Assembly: GCF_004016445.2 (NCBI RefSeq)
Contig: NZ_SADT02000002.1
Span: 186,001 to 250,000, forward strand
DNA: 64,000 bases
Reading direction: 5' to 3'
Source: Mesorhizobium sp. M2E.F.Ca.ET.219.01.1.1
GTDB taxonomy: Bacteria > Pseudomonadota > Alphaproteobacteria > Rhizobiales > Rhizobiaceae
The notes beneath the pieces are model-generated. The model was not told where the DNA came from and searched no databases. It worked only from the letters and a program-made list of their open reading frames with translations. Every line of letters begins with the position of its first letter. The first letter of the stretch is position 1. A program made the translations under genes and the position numbers. Below are positions 42,194-51,415 of the stretch, in pieces.

Positions 42194-43147
42194 TCAGCGT
42201 GGCTGCCGTTTGCCCGACCGCTTCGGGGAAGGGTCTGTGTCAGCCGGCTGCCTTATGTGGTCGATGAAAGCGCGCAGCTTGGGCAGCACCTGGTGCCGTT
42301 CCGGATAATAGAGAAAAACGCCCGGCGTGGTCACCGCGAAACGGCCAAGCAGCGCCTGCAGGCGCCCGTCGGCAATCGGCGCGTCGGCGATCGGGCTCGG
42401 CACCTGCGCCAACCCGACACCTTGGATCGCCGCGCCGAGCAGCGACGGATAGTCGTGCGCGATCAGCGGTCCCGAGACGATCGCCTCTATCGTCTTGTTG
42501 CCGTCGACGAAGGACCAGGGCGCGACCGAACCGTTGGAGCGGCGCAGGCGCAGGCAGGCATGGTCGCGCAGTTCCTCGATGCGCTCGGGTACAGCGCGCC
42601 GGCGCAGATAATCGGGACTGCCGACGACCACCATCGGAAAGGACGGCGTCAGGCGCACCGCGACCATATCGGGCGCGATCAGATCGCCGATGCGGATGCC
42701 GGCATCGAAGCCTTCGGCGGCGAGATCGGCCAGTTCGCCGCTGGCGACGATCTCCAGCTCGATCTCAGGATAGGCCTGGCAGAAGGAGGCGATCATCGGC
42801 TCCAGCAGCACCGGCACCACGGCCGGCGGCACCGAAAGGCGCAACAGCCCCGCCGGCCGCTGGCCCATGTCGCGGGCGATCTCGCTCGCGGCGATCAACT
42901 CCTCGAAGGCCGGCCGGGCGCGCGCGAAAAAGCGCTCGCCGGCTTCGGTGAGGCCGACGCTGCGCGTCGTGCGGATGAAGAGCGCGGCACCTATGCGCGC
43001 CTCTAACGTGCGTATCGCCTGGCTGATCGCCGACGGGGTGACGGCAAGCTCGGCCGCGGCCTTGCGGAAATTGCGGTGCCTTGCGACGCTCAAGAAGGCC
43101 TCGACGCCGTCGAGCGCGCCGTGTCGGACTGTGAAGTTCTGCTTCAT
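42194..43147 (-). CDS. LysR-family transcriptional regulator
   Basis: 317 residues. The N-terminal winged helix (FRKAAAELAVTPSAISQAIRTLEARIGAALF) lies at residues 27-57, with the linker helix next. The periplasmic-binding-like effector domain follows (LRLSVPPAVVPVLLEPMI). It matches the group whose sensor region has FDAGIRIGDLIAPDMVAVRL. It is divergent from the methyltransferase gene (84 bp apart), its likely target. Confidence 0.87.
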   Translation of the reverse strand: MKQNFTVRHGALDGVEAFLSVARHRNFRKAAAELAVTPSAISQAIRTLEARIGAALFIRTTRSVGLTEAGERFFARARPAFEELIAASEIARDMGQRPAGLLRLSVPPAVVPVLLEPMIASFCQAYPEIELEIVASGELADLAAEGFDAGIRIGDLIAPDMVAVRLTPSFPMVVVGSPDYLRRRAVPERIEELRDHACLRLRRSNGSVAPWSFVDGNKTIEAIVSGPLIAHDYPSLLGAAIQGVGLAQVPSPIADAPIADGRLQALLGRFAVTTPGVFLYYPERHQVLPKLRAFIDHIRQPADTDPSPKRSGKRQPR

Positions 43148-43230
43148 GACCCATCGACATTATCGCTGATAGTCGCTGGCCGAAAGTGGCCGTATTTCTT
43201 GCGCGACGAGGAAGCCTGAAGGGAAGTGCA

Positions 43231-44055
43231 ATGACCGACGAACTCGATCGCGTGCGCGATCACTACCGCGCGACCGGCCTCACCGATCGATTGAAGACGG
43301 CGCTGGCGGTATTTGGGCCGGAGGAACAGCGGTTGAAGCCCGAGCAGCTGGCTACGCTGGATCAGTTCCACACCCGCGGGCTGGCCGCGACAGCGGAGCT
43401 TGCCAATCTGGCCGTAATCACAGCCGGCATGTCGGTGCTCGACGTCGGATCGGGCGTCGGCGGGCCGGCCCGCTTTCTTGCGGAGACCTATGGCTGCCAC
43501 GTGACGGGTGTCGATCTCAGCGAACCCTTCGTCGAGGCCGCGCGCTATCTGACCCGGCGAACCGGGCAGGACGGCAAGGTGTCGTTCGAAACCGGCAGCG
43601 CGCTGGAGCTGCCTTTCGAAGACGGCCGCTTCGATGCCGCGCTTTTGCAGCATGTGGCGATGAACATCGCCGACCGGCCGCTGCTCTACCGCGAGATCAG
43701 GCGCGTGCTGAAGCCGGGCGGAAAATTCGCGACCTTCGATGTCGTGCTGAGCGGTGGCGATCCACTCTATCCGGTGCCGTGGGCGAAGACGCCGGGCGAA
43801 AGCTTCCTGTTGACCGCCGAAGCGACCTGCGAGGCGATCGAGGCCGCCGGCTTCGGCGCGCTGGTCCGCCGCGACGACACGGCCATAGCCAAGGCCTGGT
43901 TCGCCGAACTCCGCGCCTCCGGTCCGCCGCCGCTCAATCTCGGCGTCGTCATGGGGCAGGGTTTCGCCGAACTCACCACCAATCTCGGACGCAATCTCAT
44001 GCAGGGACGGCTGGGTATCCTCACCGCGGTGTTCGAAGCTGTTCCGGTCAACTGA
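43231..44055 (+). CDS. SAM-dependent methyltransferase (class I)
   Basis: 274 residues from the ATG at 43231 (GAAGGGAAG 5-6 bases upstream); an upstream frame lacks a ribosome-binding site. Motif I is VLDVGSGVGGPARFLA, motif II ends VTGVDLSEPFVEAA, and a motif IV-like LLQHVAMNIADR segment is present. It resembles UbiE/sterol- or tocopherol-type small-molecule methyltransferases. The substrate is unknown. The gene runs into a dispersed repeat at its 3' end (the stop overlaps the repeat start by two bases). Confidence 0.85.
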   Translation: MTDELDRVRDHYRATGLTDRLKTALAVFGPEEQRLKPEQLATLDQFHTRGLAATAELANLAVITAGMSVLDVGSGVGGPARFLAETYGCHVTGVDLSEPFVEAARYLTRRTGQDGKVSFETGSALELPFEDGRFDAALLQHVAMNIADRPLLYREIRRVLKPGGKFATFDVVLSGGDPLYPVPWAKTPGESFLLTAEATCEAIEAAGFGALVRRDDTAIAKAWFAELRASGPPPLNLGVVMGQGFAELTTNLGRNLMQGRLGILTAVFEAVPVN

Positions 44056-44128
44056 GCAATTCCAGGAAAAGTGTTCAGCGGTTAGGCTCGGCGACTTCGC
44101 CGTAGCCTTCCGTCCGGAATTGCGAAAA
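44054..44128 (+). repeat. Dispersed rhizobial repeat, copy 1
   Basis: It begins GAGCAATTCCAGGAAAAGTG and ends CCTTCCGTCCGGAATTGCGAA. GCAATTCC (44056-44063) and GGAATTGC (44116-44123) are perfectly inverted ends. Further copies are at 46445 (inverted, degenerate), 46939 and 55206. No coding capacity. Confidence 0.75.
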
Positions 44129-44150
44129 CTAACATTGAAAGGAGGCGCGG

Positions 44151-44654
44151 ATGTCACCGGCGATGATCCTGAACATCCAACTTGGGCTTGGCTACGTGCC
44201 CTGGCTGCTTTGCTTTGCCGCCTATATCTGGCCGAGACTGGGGTCGATGGAGCCGATCGAGGCGCAGCGCGCCATCGCCACGCTGCACAGCTTCCGCTTC
44301 TTCGGGCTGGTCTTCCTCATCCCCGGCGTGGTCGGCCCTGATCTTGCTCCCGGCTTCGCAAGCTTCGCCGCCTATGGCGACTTTGCGACCGGACTCCTCG
44401 CCATGCTGGCGCTGCTCGCAGTGGCGAGGCCCGCTATCTTCTGGCCCTTCGTCGTCGCCTTCAACGTCGTGGGCGTGGTCGACCTTGTCGGCGATTACTA
44501 TCACGGCGTCATGCTCGACCTTCCCGGTCATGCCGGGCAGTTGGGCGCGACCTATGCGATCCCGGTCATCTACGTGCCGCTTTTGATGATCACGCATGTC
44601 GCGGCCTTTTATCTGCTGGCGCGATCCAGGCGCCATCAGCCGGCAACGGCCTAA
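44151..44654 (+). CDS. Hypothetical integral membrane protein
   Basis: 167 residues with about five hydrophobic spans (GYVPWLLCFAAYIWP, FFGLVFLIPGVVG, GLLAMLALLAVA, FVVAFNVVGVVDLVGDYY, YVPLLMITHVAAFYLLA). Ribosome-binding site GGAGG lies upstream. The charged DYYHG and TLHSFRFFG loops recur in small uncharacterised rhizobial membrane proteins. It converges with the Lrp gene (4-base overlap). I do not recognise a function. Confidence 0.7.
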   Translation: MSPAMILNIQLGLGYVPWLLCFAAYIWPRLGSMEPIEAQRAIATLHSFRFFGLVFLIPGVVGPDLAPGFASFAAYGDFATGLLAMLALLAVARPAIFWPFVVAFNVVGVVDLVGDYYHGVMLDLPGHAGQLGATYAIPVIYVPLLMITHVAAFYLLARSRRHQPATA

Positions 44655-45190
44655 TACATAGGGTTCGCCATGTGCTTGGGCGCCGGCCATTCGCCGGTGA
44701 TCTCCGGCTGCACCGGACGCTCGAGATAGGTCGACAGCACCACATAGCTGCGCGTCGAAGTGACGCCGGGCGTGTCGTAGAGACGGGCAAGCAGCCCTTC
44801 GAGCGCCCGCGTGTCCTCGGTGCGCACCTTGAGCAGCATGCAGGTGTCGCCGGCGACCGTATGGATCTCCTCGACCTCCGGATATTTGGAAACCGCCATC
44901 AGTTCCGGCGTCTTGCCCCAGCCTCTTGTGTCGATATGCACGAAGGCCAGCAGCGGCTTCTTCACTGCCCGCGGATCGATGATGGCCGATGTGGCGCGGA
45001 TGGCGCCGCTGCGCTTCAGCCGCTTGACCCGCTCATGCGCCGCCGGCGGCGACAGGCCGACGCGCTCGCCCAGATCGGCATAGCTGATGGTCGCGTCCTC
45101 GACGAGAACGCCTAATATTTTTCGGTCGATCGGGTCGATCTCACGGGCCGGCTGCTTGTTCGGCTGAATGTCATCTGTTTCTGCGTCCAT
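44651..45190 (-). CDS. Lrp/AsnC-family transcriptional regulator
   Basis: 179 residues from the ATG at 45190 (GGAG 9 bases upstream); ATGs at 45229 and 45256 are alternatives but run into the divergent gene. The helix-turn-helix is ISYADLGERVGLSPPAAHERVKRLKRSG, opening with IDRKILGVLVEDA. The C-terminal RAM ligand domain follows (VEEIHTVAGDTCMLLKVRTED). It faces the MFS exporter gene across 48 bp that include the near-palindrome GAATTTAATTC (45213-45223), so it likely controls that exporter. Confidence 0.85.
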   Translation of the reverse strand: MDAETDDIQPNKQPAREIDPIDRKILGVLVEDATISYADLGERVGLSPPAAHERVKRLKRSGAIRATSAIIDPRAVKKPLLAFVHIDTRGWGKTPELMAVSKYPEVEEIHTVAGDTCMLLKVRTEDTRALEGLLARLYDTPGVTSTRSYVVLSTYLERPVQPEITGEWPAPKHMANPMY

Positions 45191-45238
45191 ATGGAAATTC
45201 TCCGTTGATGCGGAATTTAATTCGGCCATTATGATGAT

Positions 45239-46423
45239 ATGTCGAACAGCAATCAATCAGCAATTATGACTGAGGCGCCCCGCGCGCCGATCCCGGCCTC
45301 AGCCTATCTGCTGACCGGCTGCATCGCCGTCATCGGCTCCAATTCGCTGGTTCTGGGACCGATCGCGCCGGCCGTCGCGGCGTCGTTCGGCGCCAGCGTG
45401 CCGGCGGTGATGACGGCGGCTGCCGCTTTCGGCCTCGGCACCTCGGCCAGCGCGCTCTTCCTTGCCCGCTACATCGACCGTATCGGCGCGCGCCGCATGC
45501 TGCAGGGCGCATTGCTGCTGCTGGCCCTGGCGCTGGTCGCCAGCGCGCTCGCGCCGACCGTCGCTTTGCTCGTGACGGCCCAGCTCGTCGCCGGCATTGC
45601 CGCCGGTATCGCCATGCCGGCGATCTATGCCAGTTCGGCCGCGATCGCGCCGCCCGGCCGCGAAAGCGGCACCATCGGCGTCGTGCTGACCGGCTGGACG
45701 CTTTCCATGGTCGCCGGCGTCTCGCTGTCGGCGGTGCTCGCCGATCTCATCCACTGGCGCGCTGTGTTCGCCGTGGTAGCACTGCTGGCGGCAGCGGCCG
45801 TTGCCGGCCTGGCGATGAGTTCGTTGCACGATGCCAGGAAGAGCGGCCCCGCGCCGTCGCCGCTCGGCGCGCTCACGGTTCCCGGCATCCTGCCGCTGCT
45901 CATTGCCTGCGGCGCCTTCATGACCGCCTTCTATGGCGTCTACGGCTATCTCGGCGATCATCTCCATGAAGCTCTCGGCGAGCCGGTCAGCGCCAACGGC
46001 CTGGCGGCCGTCGCCTACGGTCTCGGCTTCGGCGCGGCCGCCTTGCTCGATGGTGTCATCGATCGCCTCGGCGCGCGCCGTGTCATGCCCTTCGCCTATC
46101 TTCTGGTCGCCGCTGTCTATGTCGCGATCGCGCTGGCGAGTGGTAGCTTCGGCCTGCTGATCGCGACGATCTCCGTCTGGGGCCTGGCCAACCATTTCGG
46201 TCTGAACGTGCTGGTCATGCGCCTCACCGCCCTCGACCCGTCGCAACGCGGCACCATAATGGGCCTGAACAGCGCGGTCACCTATCTCGCCGTCACTGTC
46301 GGCACCGCAGGCTTCGGCCCGCTCTACACGAGCCTGGGCTTCGCCAACTGCGCCCTGATCGCCGCGGGATTGATGCTGGTGGCGGCATCGGCCGCGGCAT
46401 GGCGATCAGTCGGTCCTCGGTAA
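45239..46423 (+). CDS. MFS transporter (drug/amino-acid efflux type)
   Basis: 394 residues with 12 predicted spans. Between spans 2 and 3 lies LARYIDRIGARRMLQGALLL, the MFS motif A region, and span 5 contains GWTLSMVAGVSLSAVLAD. It resembles the arabinose-efflux/DHA1 group. Divergence from an Lrp regulator suggests amino-acid or metabolite export. An alternative start nine codons later (MTEAPRAP) is possible. Confidence 0.85.
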   Translation: MSNSNQSAIMTEAPRAPIPASAYLLTGCIAVIGSNSLVLGPIAPAVAASFGASVPAVMTAAAAFGLGTSASALFLARYIDRIGARRMLQGALLLLALALVASALAPTVALLVTAQLVAGIAAGIAMPAIYASSAAIAPPGRESGTIGVVLTGWTLSMVAGVSLSAVLADLIHWRAVFAVVALLAAAAVAGLAMSSLHDARKSGPAPSPLGALTVPGILPLLIACGAFMTAFYGVYGYLGDHLHEALGEPVSANGLAAVAYGLGFGAAALLDGVIDRLGARRVMPFAYLLVAAVYVAIALASGSFGLLIATISVWGLANHFGLNVLVMRLTALDPSQRGTIMGLNSAVTYLAVTVGTAGFGPLYTSLGFANCALIAAGLMLVAASAAAWRSVGPR

Positions 46424-46444
46424 CAGGTCTGCCTCACTCCTCGC

Positions 46445-46488
46445 TTACGGACGGAAAACCGTTTCGCAGTTTCCTTGCATTGCTCTAA
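46445..46488 (-). repeat. Dispersed rhizobial repeat, degenerate inverted copy
   Basis: The reverse complement reads TTAGAGCAATGCAAGGAAAC, then AACGGTTTTCCGTCCGTAA, matching the outer parts of the repeats at 44054, 46939 and 55206 in the opposite orientation, with losses at the centre. Confidence 0.55.
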
Positions 46489-46517
46489 GGCTGGCTTGCG
46501 AACCGGAGCCGCAGCCG

Positions 46518-46940
46518 ATGAAGACGAGCCTTGAGATCACCGCGGAACCCTTGCCACAGGACCTCGCTCTCCTGAGCGGGAACCTCACCGCCTTCAACGA
46601 CGCCGATGTCGGCGCGTCAGGTCGAAAGCCGCTGGCGGTTTTGGTGCGCGACGAGCATAGCGTCATCGTCGCCGGCGTTTCCGGCTACACCGCCTGGGGC
46701 TGGCTCTACGTGCAGTGGCTTTGGGTCGACGAAAAGCTGCGCGGCCGCCGCACGGCCGCCGATATGCTCGACGCCGCCGAGCAGGAGGCGATTGCGCGTG
46801 GCTGCCACGGCGCCTGGATCGACACCTTCAATCCGACCGCCGAGAAGGTCTATCGGCGTCAGGGTTATCAGCCGTTCGGCGAATTGCCGGATTTCCCGGT
46901 CGGCCGCCGCCGCGTCTTTCTGCAGAAGAAGCTGCCTTAG
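46518..46940 (+). CDS. GNAT-family N-acetyltransferase
   Basis: 140 residues. The acetyl-CoA fold is visible: LYVQWLWVDEKLRGRRTAADML contains the R/Q-x-x-G-x-G/A P-loop equivalent (RGRRTA) near residue 77, then GCHGAWIDTFNPTAEKVYRRQGYQPFG. Substrate unknown. Its stop codon overlaps the first bases of a dispersed repeat. Confidence 0.85.
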   Translation: MKTSLEITAEPLPQDLALLSGNLTAFNDADVGASGRKPLAVLVRDEHSVIVAGVSGYTAWGWLYVQWLWVDEKLRGRRTAADMLDAAEQEAIARGCHGAWIDTFNPTAEKVYRRQGYQPFGELPDFPVGRRRVFLQKKLP

Positions 46941-47018
46941 AGCGCTTCCAGGAAAAGTGTGGAGCGGTTAGGCTCGACGTATTCGCCGTAGCCTTCCGTC
47001 CGGAATTGCGCCAAAAAC
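46939..47018 (+). repeat. Dispersed rhizobial repeat, copy 2
   Basis: It reads AGAGCGCTTCCAGGAAAAGTG through TTCCGTCCGGAATTGCGCC. It is inserted flush against the GNAT stop codon and ends 4 bp before the anmK stop. It shares the middle GCGGTTAGGCTCG and CGCCGTAGCC segments with copy 1, so these two are the most alike. Confidence 0.75.
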
Positions 47019-47021
47019 AAA

Positions 47022-48137
47022 CTAGCCCGCGAGCTTCCCGCCGCGCAGCGGCTCAGGTGCGCCGGTGGTGCTTGGAAAGCTGATCGGCAGGCCGCGCAGC
47101 ACGCGCACGGCGAGGAAAGCGAAACACTCCGCCTCCACGGCGTCGCCCTTCCAGCCAAGCGCCTCGGCCTGCACCACTTCGACGCCGGCGCGGCTTTCGA
47201 GCATCGCCATCATCGTCGGGTTGTGGCGGCCGCCGCCGCTGACCGCCAGCCGCTTCGGCCTTCGCGGCAAAAGGTCGAGCGCCTTGCCGACGGCGGAGAC
47301 GGTGAAGGCCGTCAGCAATGCTGCGCCATCCTCGGCGTTCAGCCCGTCGGCCATCGCCGCGGTGAAGTCGAAGCGGTCGAGTGATTTCGGGTAGGGTTTT
47401 GTCAGATACGGATGCGCAAGCAGCCGCGCGAGCCTTTCCTCGTCGACCGTGCCTGCAGCCGCCAGCCTGCCGTCGCGGTCCATCTCGCCGAGGCCCTTCG
47501 CCTTGATGAAATCGTTCACCGGCGCATTGGCCGGCCCGGTGTCGAAGGCGACGATATTGTCCTTGCCGTCCCACCAGGTGATGTTGCCGACGCCGCCGAG
47601 ATTGAGCACCGCGGTTTCACCGCTGGCGTCCGCTTGCTTGAGCAGCGCCGCATGATAGGCGGCCGCAAGAGGCGCGCCTTGCCCGCCGGCCGCCACATCG
47701 GCCGAGCGGAAATCGTAGGCCACCTTGGTGCCGAGCAGCGAGGCCATCAGCTCGCCATCGCCGAGCTGGCGCGTCCGGCCGATCCGTCCCGGTTGCGGCG
47801 CGCGATGCAGCACGGTTTGGCCGTGGAAGCCGACGATGCCGATATCGGCAATGCGCATGCCCTGGCTCTCGACCAGATCGTTGACCGCCGCCGACTGCGC
47901 CCGCGTCAGCGCCTCCTCGGCCTCGCGAAAAATCGCCGGCTCCGGTCCCTCGAAATCCCAGGCGCGCGCCTGGCGCAGCGTCTCTTCGAGCAACGTGCGG
48001 ATCGATTGCGGGTAGGGGGCCAGCGTGTAGGTGCCGGTGTCGGCGATGCGCTCGCCGTCCGTCCTGATCAGCGCCACGTCAATATTGCCGTCGAGCACCG
48101 TGCCGGTCATCAGGCCGACGGCCCAGATTGGTTTCAT
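47022..48137 (-). CDS. anmK: Anhydro-N-acetylmuramic acid kinase
   Basis: 371 residues from the ATG at 48137; an upstream frame from 48305 was rejected because it lacks family sequence. It opens [19 protein letters not shown], the ATP-binding phosphate-1 loop of AnmK. It also has [20 protein letters not shown] and [12 protein letters not shown], plus the C-terminal [12 protein letters not shown]. The enzyme opens and phosphorylates 1,6-anhydro-MurNAc from cell-wall turnover to MurNAc-6-phosphate in the cytoplasm. No other murein-recycling gene is adjacent. Confidence 0.93.
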   Translation of the reverse strand: MKPIWAVGLMTGTVLDGNIDVALIRTDGERIADTGTYTLAPYPQSIRTLLEETLRQARAWDFEGPEPAIFREAEEALTRAQSAAVNDLVESQGMRIADIGIVGFHGQTVLHRAPQPGRIGRTRQLGDGELMASLLGTKVAYDFRSADVAAGGQGAPLAAAYHAALLKQADASGETAVLNLGGVGNITWWDGKDNIVAFDTGPANAPVNDFIKAKGLGEMDRDGRLAAAGTVDEERLARLLAHPYLTKPYPKSLDRFDFTAAMADGLNAEDGAALLTAFTVSAVGKALDLLPRRPKRLAVSGGGRHNPTMMAMLESRAGVEVVQAEALGWKGDAVEAECFAFLAVRVLRGLPISFPSTTGAPEPLRGGKLAG

Positions 48138-48325
48138 GGTCTTGTCCCCGAATCGTCGTCGAACCACGTGTCGGACGGATCGGCGCGGCAGGCAAGTCTT
48201 TCGCCGCGCCCATCCAGGCGGCGTTTTGCGCCAAATGGCGAAAATCGAGCAACCACGTTCTTGCCTCTTGCCGCCGAAGGCGCGAGCCTGCACGACCGAC
48301 ATCAAGCTATCGCAGGAGAAGACCC

Positions 48326-49009
48326 ATGGCAGCCAATGTTGCAGTGATCGCGGGCGCCGGCTCCGGGCTGAGCGCCTCGCTGGCGCGGCTTCTCACCAAG
48401 GAAGGTTTCCGCCTCGTCCTTGCCGCGCGCAATGTCGACAAGCTTGCCGCGCTGCTGAAGGAAACCGGCGCGGTGGCCGTGGAAACCGACGTGTCGGACC
48501 CGGCTTCCGTCGAGCGGCTGTTCGAGGAGGCCGACAAGGCGGGTCCGCTCGAAATTGCCGTCTTCAATGCCAGCGGCCGCACGCGCGGCCCGATCGCCGA
48601 ACTCGACGCGGAAGCGGTCAAGCAGGCCCTGCTCGTCGGCGCCTATGGCGGCTTCCTGGTCGGCCAGCAGGCGGCGCGCCGGCTTCTTGCGCGCGGTTCC
48701 GGCTCGATCCTGTTCACCGGCGCTACGGCTAGCCTGAAAGGCTTTCCGGGCTCGGCCGGTTTCGCCATGCCCAAATTCGGCTTGCGCGGGCTGGCGCAAT
48801 CGATGGCGCGCGAGCTCGGCCCGAAGAACATCCATGTCGCTCATTTCATTATCGACGGCCAGATCGCGTCGCCCGCGAGGACGCCCGAGCGGCCGGACAG
48901 CCATTTGTCACCCGATGCGATCGCCGAGGCCTATCTCGCCGTCCATCGCCAGCATCGCAGCGCCTGGAGCTTCGAGGTCGAGCTGAGGCCCTGGGTCGAG
49001 ACGTTCTGA
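48326..49009 (+). CDS. SDR-like protein lacking the catalytic tyrosine
   Basis: 227 residues from the ATG at 48326 (CAGGAGAAG upstream). NAD-binding [14 protein letters not shown] lies at residues 10-23, and NASG (81-84) replaces the usual NNAG. Ser136 is present in TGATAS, but the Tyr-x3-Lys site reads F146-AMP-K150. Relatives with [10 protein letters not shown] motifs share this change, so it looks like a subfamily trait. The protein may be a non-catalytic or differently acting SDR. It is transcribed alone, divergent from anmK. Confidence 0.82.
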   Translation: MAANVAVIAGAGSGLSASLARLLTKEGFRLVLAARNVDKLAALLKETGAVAVETDVSDPASVERLFEEADKAGPLEIAVFNASGRTRGPIAELDAEAVKQALLVGAYGGFLVGQQAARRLLARGSGSILFTGATASLKGFPGSAGFAMPKFGLRGLAQSMARELGPKNIHVAHFIIDGQIASPARTPERPDSHLSPDAIAEAYLAVHRQHRSAWSFEVELRPWVETF

Positions 49010-49211
49010 CGGCCCACTGCACCAAGCGCACAATAACGCGCACTGCCGTGGACATGTTATTTTAGAAAGTCTGCATATTTACTGATGCCATTTTAGCGAT
49101 CCGCAATGTAAAAAGGCGAAAAATAAAAGATACCTTTACTTAACTTCGGCGTGCATACTGCGGAACGGTCAGATCTGTTGTCCGGCTCTCCTGCGCGAAT
49201 TGAGAATAGGC

Positions 49212-50048
49212 ATGCCGCTTACACGTCGTACGCTGTTTGCAGCCGGAGGCGGAGGGCTGCTGGTCGCGCAGGCGCAAGCCCTGGCCACGCCGGCCCAGGC
49301 GCAAGACGCTCCGAAACCCATCGTCAGCGACAACAGGCTGCGCATCGCCATGCCGGCCTTCGCTTCCGATCCGTTCTTTCCGGCCGATGGCTCAGGGGAC
49401 AAGGGCATAGACATGGACCTTGCGCGCGGCATAGCCGCGGAGCTTGGCGTCGAACCGGTGTTCGACCGGTCCGCCGTGACCTTCGATGCCATGGTGCAAA
49501 AGCTGGCCTCGGGTGAGGCCGACCTGGCGATCGGCAAGCTCAGCCGCACGCTTAAACGCGGCCGGTCGATTCTCTATTCCCGGCCCTACGCCATGCTGCA
49601 CCAGGGTCTGCTCGCCAATCGCGTTAACCTGGCGCGCATCACACAAGGCAAGCCGCCCGAGCAGATCATCCGCGATTTCTCCGGCGAGCTCGGCGTGATC
49701 GAAGGCTCGTCCTTCGCTACCTATGCAGCGGTGACCTTTCCGCATGCCACCATCCAGCGCTTCGCGGGCTGGAACACCGTCATCGATGCGATCCGCAACG
49801 GCACGATCGACCTCGCCTATCGCGATGATTTCGAGATCAAGAAGCTGATGGTCGACGATCCGTCGATGACGGTCGTCGCGCGCTCCATCACGCTGACCGA
49901 CAAGGTCGACACCATAGCGGTTGGCGTCAGCCCGGCCAATCCGCATCTCGCGGCCTTTGTCGATCTCTATCTCGATCTGGCAAGGGGCCAGCAGGTCCTC
50001 AACACCGACGAGATCATCGCGCGCTATCGCCAGGGGAGCAAGGCCTGA
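49212..50048 (+). CDS. Periplasmic amino-acid-binding protein (SBP_bac_3), secondary-transport partner
   Basis: 278 residues from the ATG at 49212; an upstream TTG at 49200 was rejected. A twin-arginine-like leader (LTRRTLFAAGGGG) precedes cleavage near TPAQAQ. The mature part has IDMDLARGIAAELGVEP, LASGEADLAIGKLS and YSRPYAM, hallmarks of polar amino-acid binders, and a second lobe GVIEGSSFATYAAV. No ABC permease follows. The next gene, 2 bp later, encodes an SDF-fold secondary transporter, an odd partner. The AT-rich 49010-49211 gap likely holds its promoter. Confidence 0.83.
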   Translation: MPLTRRTLFAAGGGGLLVAQAQALATPAQAQDAPKPIVSDNRLRIAMPAFASDPFFPADGSGDKGIDMDLARGIAAELGVEPVFDRSAVTFDAMVQKLASGEADLAIGKLSRTLKRGRSILYSRPYAMLHQGLLANRVNLARITQGKPPEQIIRDFSGELGVIEGSSFATYAAVTFPHATIQRFAGWNTVIDAIRNGTIDLAYRDDFEIKKLMVDDPSMTVVARSITLTDKVDTIAVGVSPANPHLAAFVDLYLDLARGQQVLNTDEIIARYRQGSKA

Positions 50049-50050
50049 CA

Positions 50051-51415
50051 ATGGCCGTCTCGGATGCAGCCGCACCCATGCCTCTCGATTGGCGCCTGGC
50101 GCCGAAGCGCATCCTGCGCTCGCCGTTGACGACGATCATCATGATCCTGGCCGGGATCTTGTGCGGGCTCTACTATCCAGCCTTCGCCCATGCGATCAGC
50201 CCCGTCGCGCAGGTGTACCTGAATTTCCTCAAGATGGTCGTCCTGCCTTACCTTGTCTCGTCCGTCATCTTCTCGATCACCGCGATGGTCCAGGACCCGA
50301 AATCGGTCCGCTACCTCGGCAAGGTCGGCATAGCCGTGCTGGTCGTGTCGTTCCTCGCCGTGCTGGTCAGCGGCACCTATTCGCTGATCCTCAAGCCCGG
50401 CCAGATCGAGAACCCGCAATCGCGTATCGAGCTTGGCGAGTTCATCAATTCGCAAGGCAGCGTTTCCACCGATCTCGCATTCCCGTTCCAGCCGCCGCCG
50501 CCCACCGGCGATGCGAACAGCGGCCATTCGATCTTCCTGGATCTTGTGCCGAACAACGTCTTCAACGCGCTGGCCTCGGGCCAGACCATTCAGGTGCTGT
50601 TGTTCTGCCTGCTTTTCGGGCTGGCGATGGGCAAGATCCCGCAGCCCTCGTCGCTCAGCCTCTCACAGGCGCTGAACGCCGTGTACCGGGCCTGCACGGT
50701 GCTGACCAACTGGTTCGTCTGGGGATTGCCTTTTGCGACCTTCATCCTGATCGCCGACCAGACCGCCTCGACCGGCACCAAGCCGCTGATGCTGATGGGC
50801 GGCTATCTGCTGGTGATGGGCCTTTCCTGCCTGACATTCCTCGCCGGCGCGTTTGCTATCATCGCCATACGCTCGCGGCGAAGCTACTGGGCCACGATCA
50901 AGACCCTTCAGCCGCTCCTGATGGTGGCCATCACGACGCGCTCCACGGTCGCCTCGCTGCCCTGGGTCATAAACCTTTTAAGCGAACGGCTGCGCTTCAA
51001 CCTGGTGGTGGTCGAGCTGCTCGTGCCGCTGCAAGCGGCGCTGCTGCGGACCGGCCCGGCGCTGGTCTACACCTCGGGCGCCCTGTTCATTGCCCAGCTC
51101 TACGGCCATCAGCTGGCGATCCCGGACCTCTTGCTTGTCGGCGTCGTCTCCGCGCTTCTGGCGCTGACGACAGGCGGCATGGGCAGCCTGCTCATCCTAT
51201 CGCAGATGTCCATCGTCTGCGGCTATCTGAAGCTTCCCTTCGAGGCGGCGTTCGCCCTGTTCGTCGCGGTGGACGCGGCCGTGGACACGCTGATGACGCT
51301 GTCCAGCGTCTCCACTGTGGCGGCGAGTACAGCAATGATAGCGCCCAGCCACAGGGAGACGACGCAGTCTGACGAAGCCGTCGCGCAAGAGTTCGAAGCC
51401 GAGCCGGCCCGATGA
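50051..51415 (+). CDS. Divergent SDF-family (DAACS) transporter
   Basis: 454 residues. Overall layout follows Glt/DctA proteins: early spans, GLPFATFILIADQ, hairpin 1, TM7, hairpin 2 and TM8. The key motifs have changed. TRSSSGTLP of hairpin 1 reads TTRSTVASLP (295-304), TM7 NMDGT reads LLRTGP (331-336), and hairpin 2 has TTGGMG. In TM8, Asp408 and Asp412 remain, but the side-chain-binding Arg, Asn and last Asp are Met415, Ser419 and Val423. Sodium coupling and acidic-substrate binding as in GltPh are therefore doubtful. Coupled to an SBP and a racemase. Confidence 0.8.
   Translation: MAVSDAAAPMPLDWRLAPKRILRSPLTTIIMILAGILCGLYYPAFAHAISPVAQVYLNFLKMVVLPYLVSSVIFSITAMVQDPKSVRYLGKVGIAVLVVSFLAVLVSGTYSLILKPGQIENPQSRIELGEFINSQGSVSTDLAFPFQPPPPTGDANSGHSIFLDLVPNNVFNALASGQTIQVLLFCLLFGLAMGKIPQPSSLSLSQALNAVYRACTVLTNWFVWGLPFATFILIADQTASTGTKPLMLMGGYLLVMGLSCLTFLAGAFAIIAIRSRRSYWATIKTLQPLLMVAITTRSTVASLPWVINLLSERLRFNLVVVELLVPLQAALLRTGPALVYTSGALFIAQLYGHQLAIPDLLLVGVVSALLALTTGGMGSLLILSQMSIVCGYLKLPFEAAFALFVAVDAAVDTLMTLSSVSTVAASTAMIAPSHRETTQSDEAVAQEFEAEPAR

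Noticed and set aside
41796..42308. 170-codon rightward frame across the inverted repeat and AraC remnant
   Set aside because: It starts inside the repeat arm, is antisense to the AraC remnant and the LysR end, and has no protein features.
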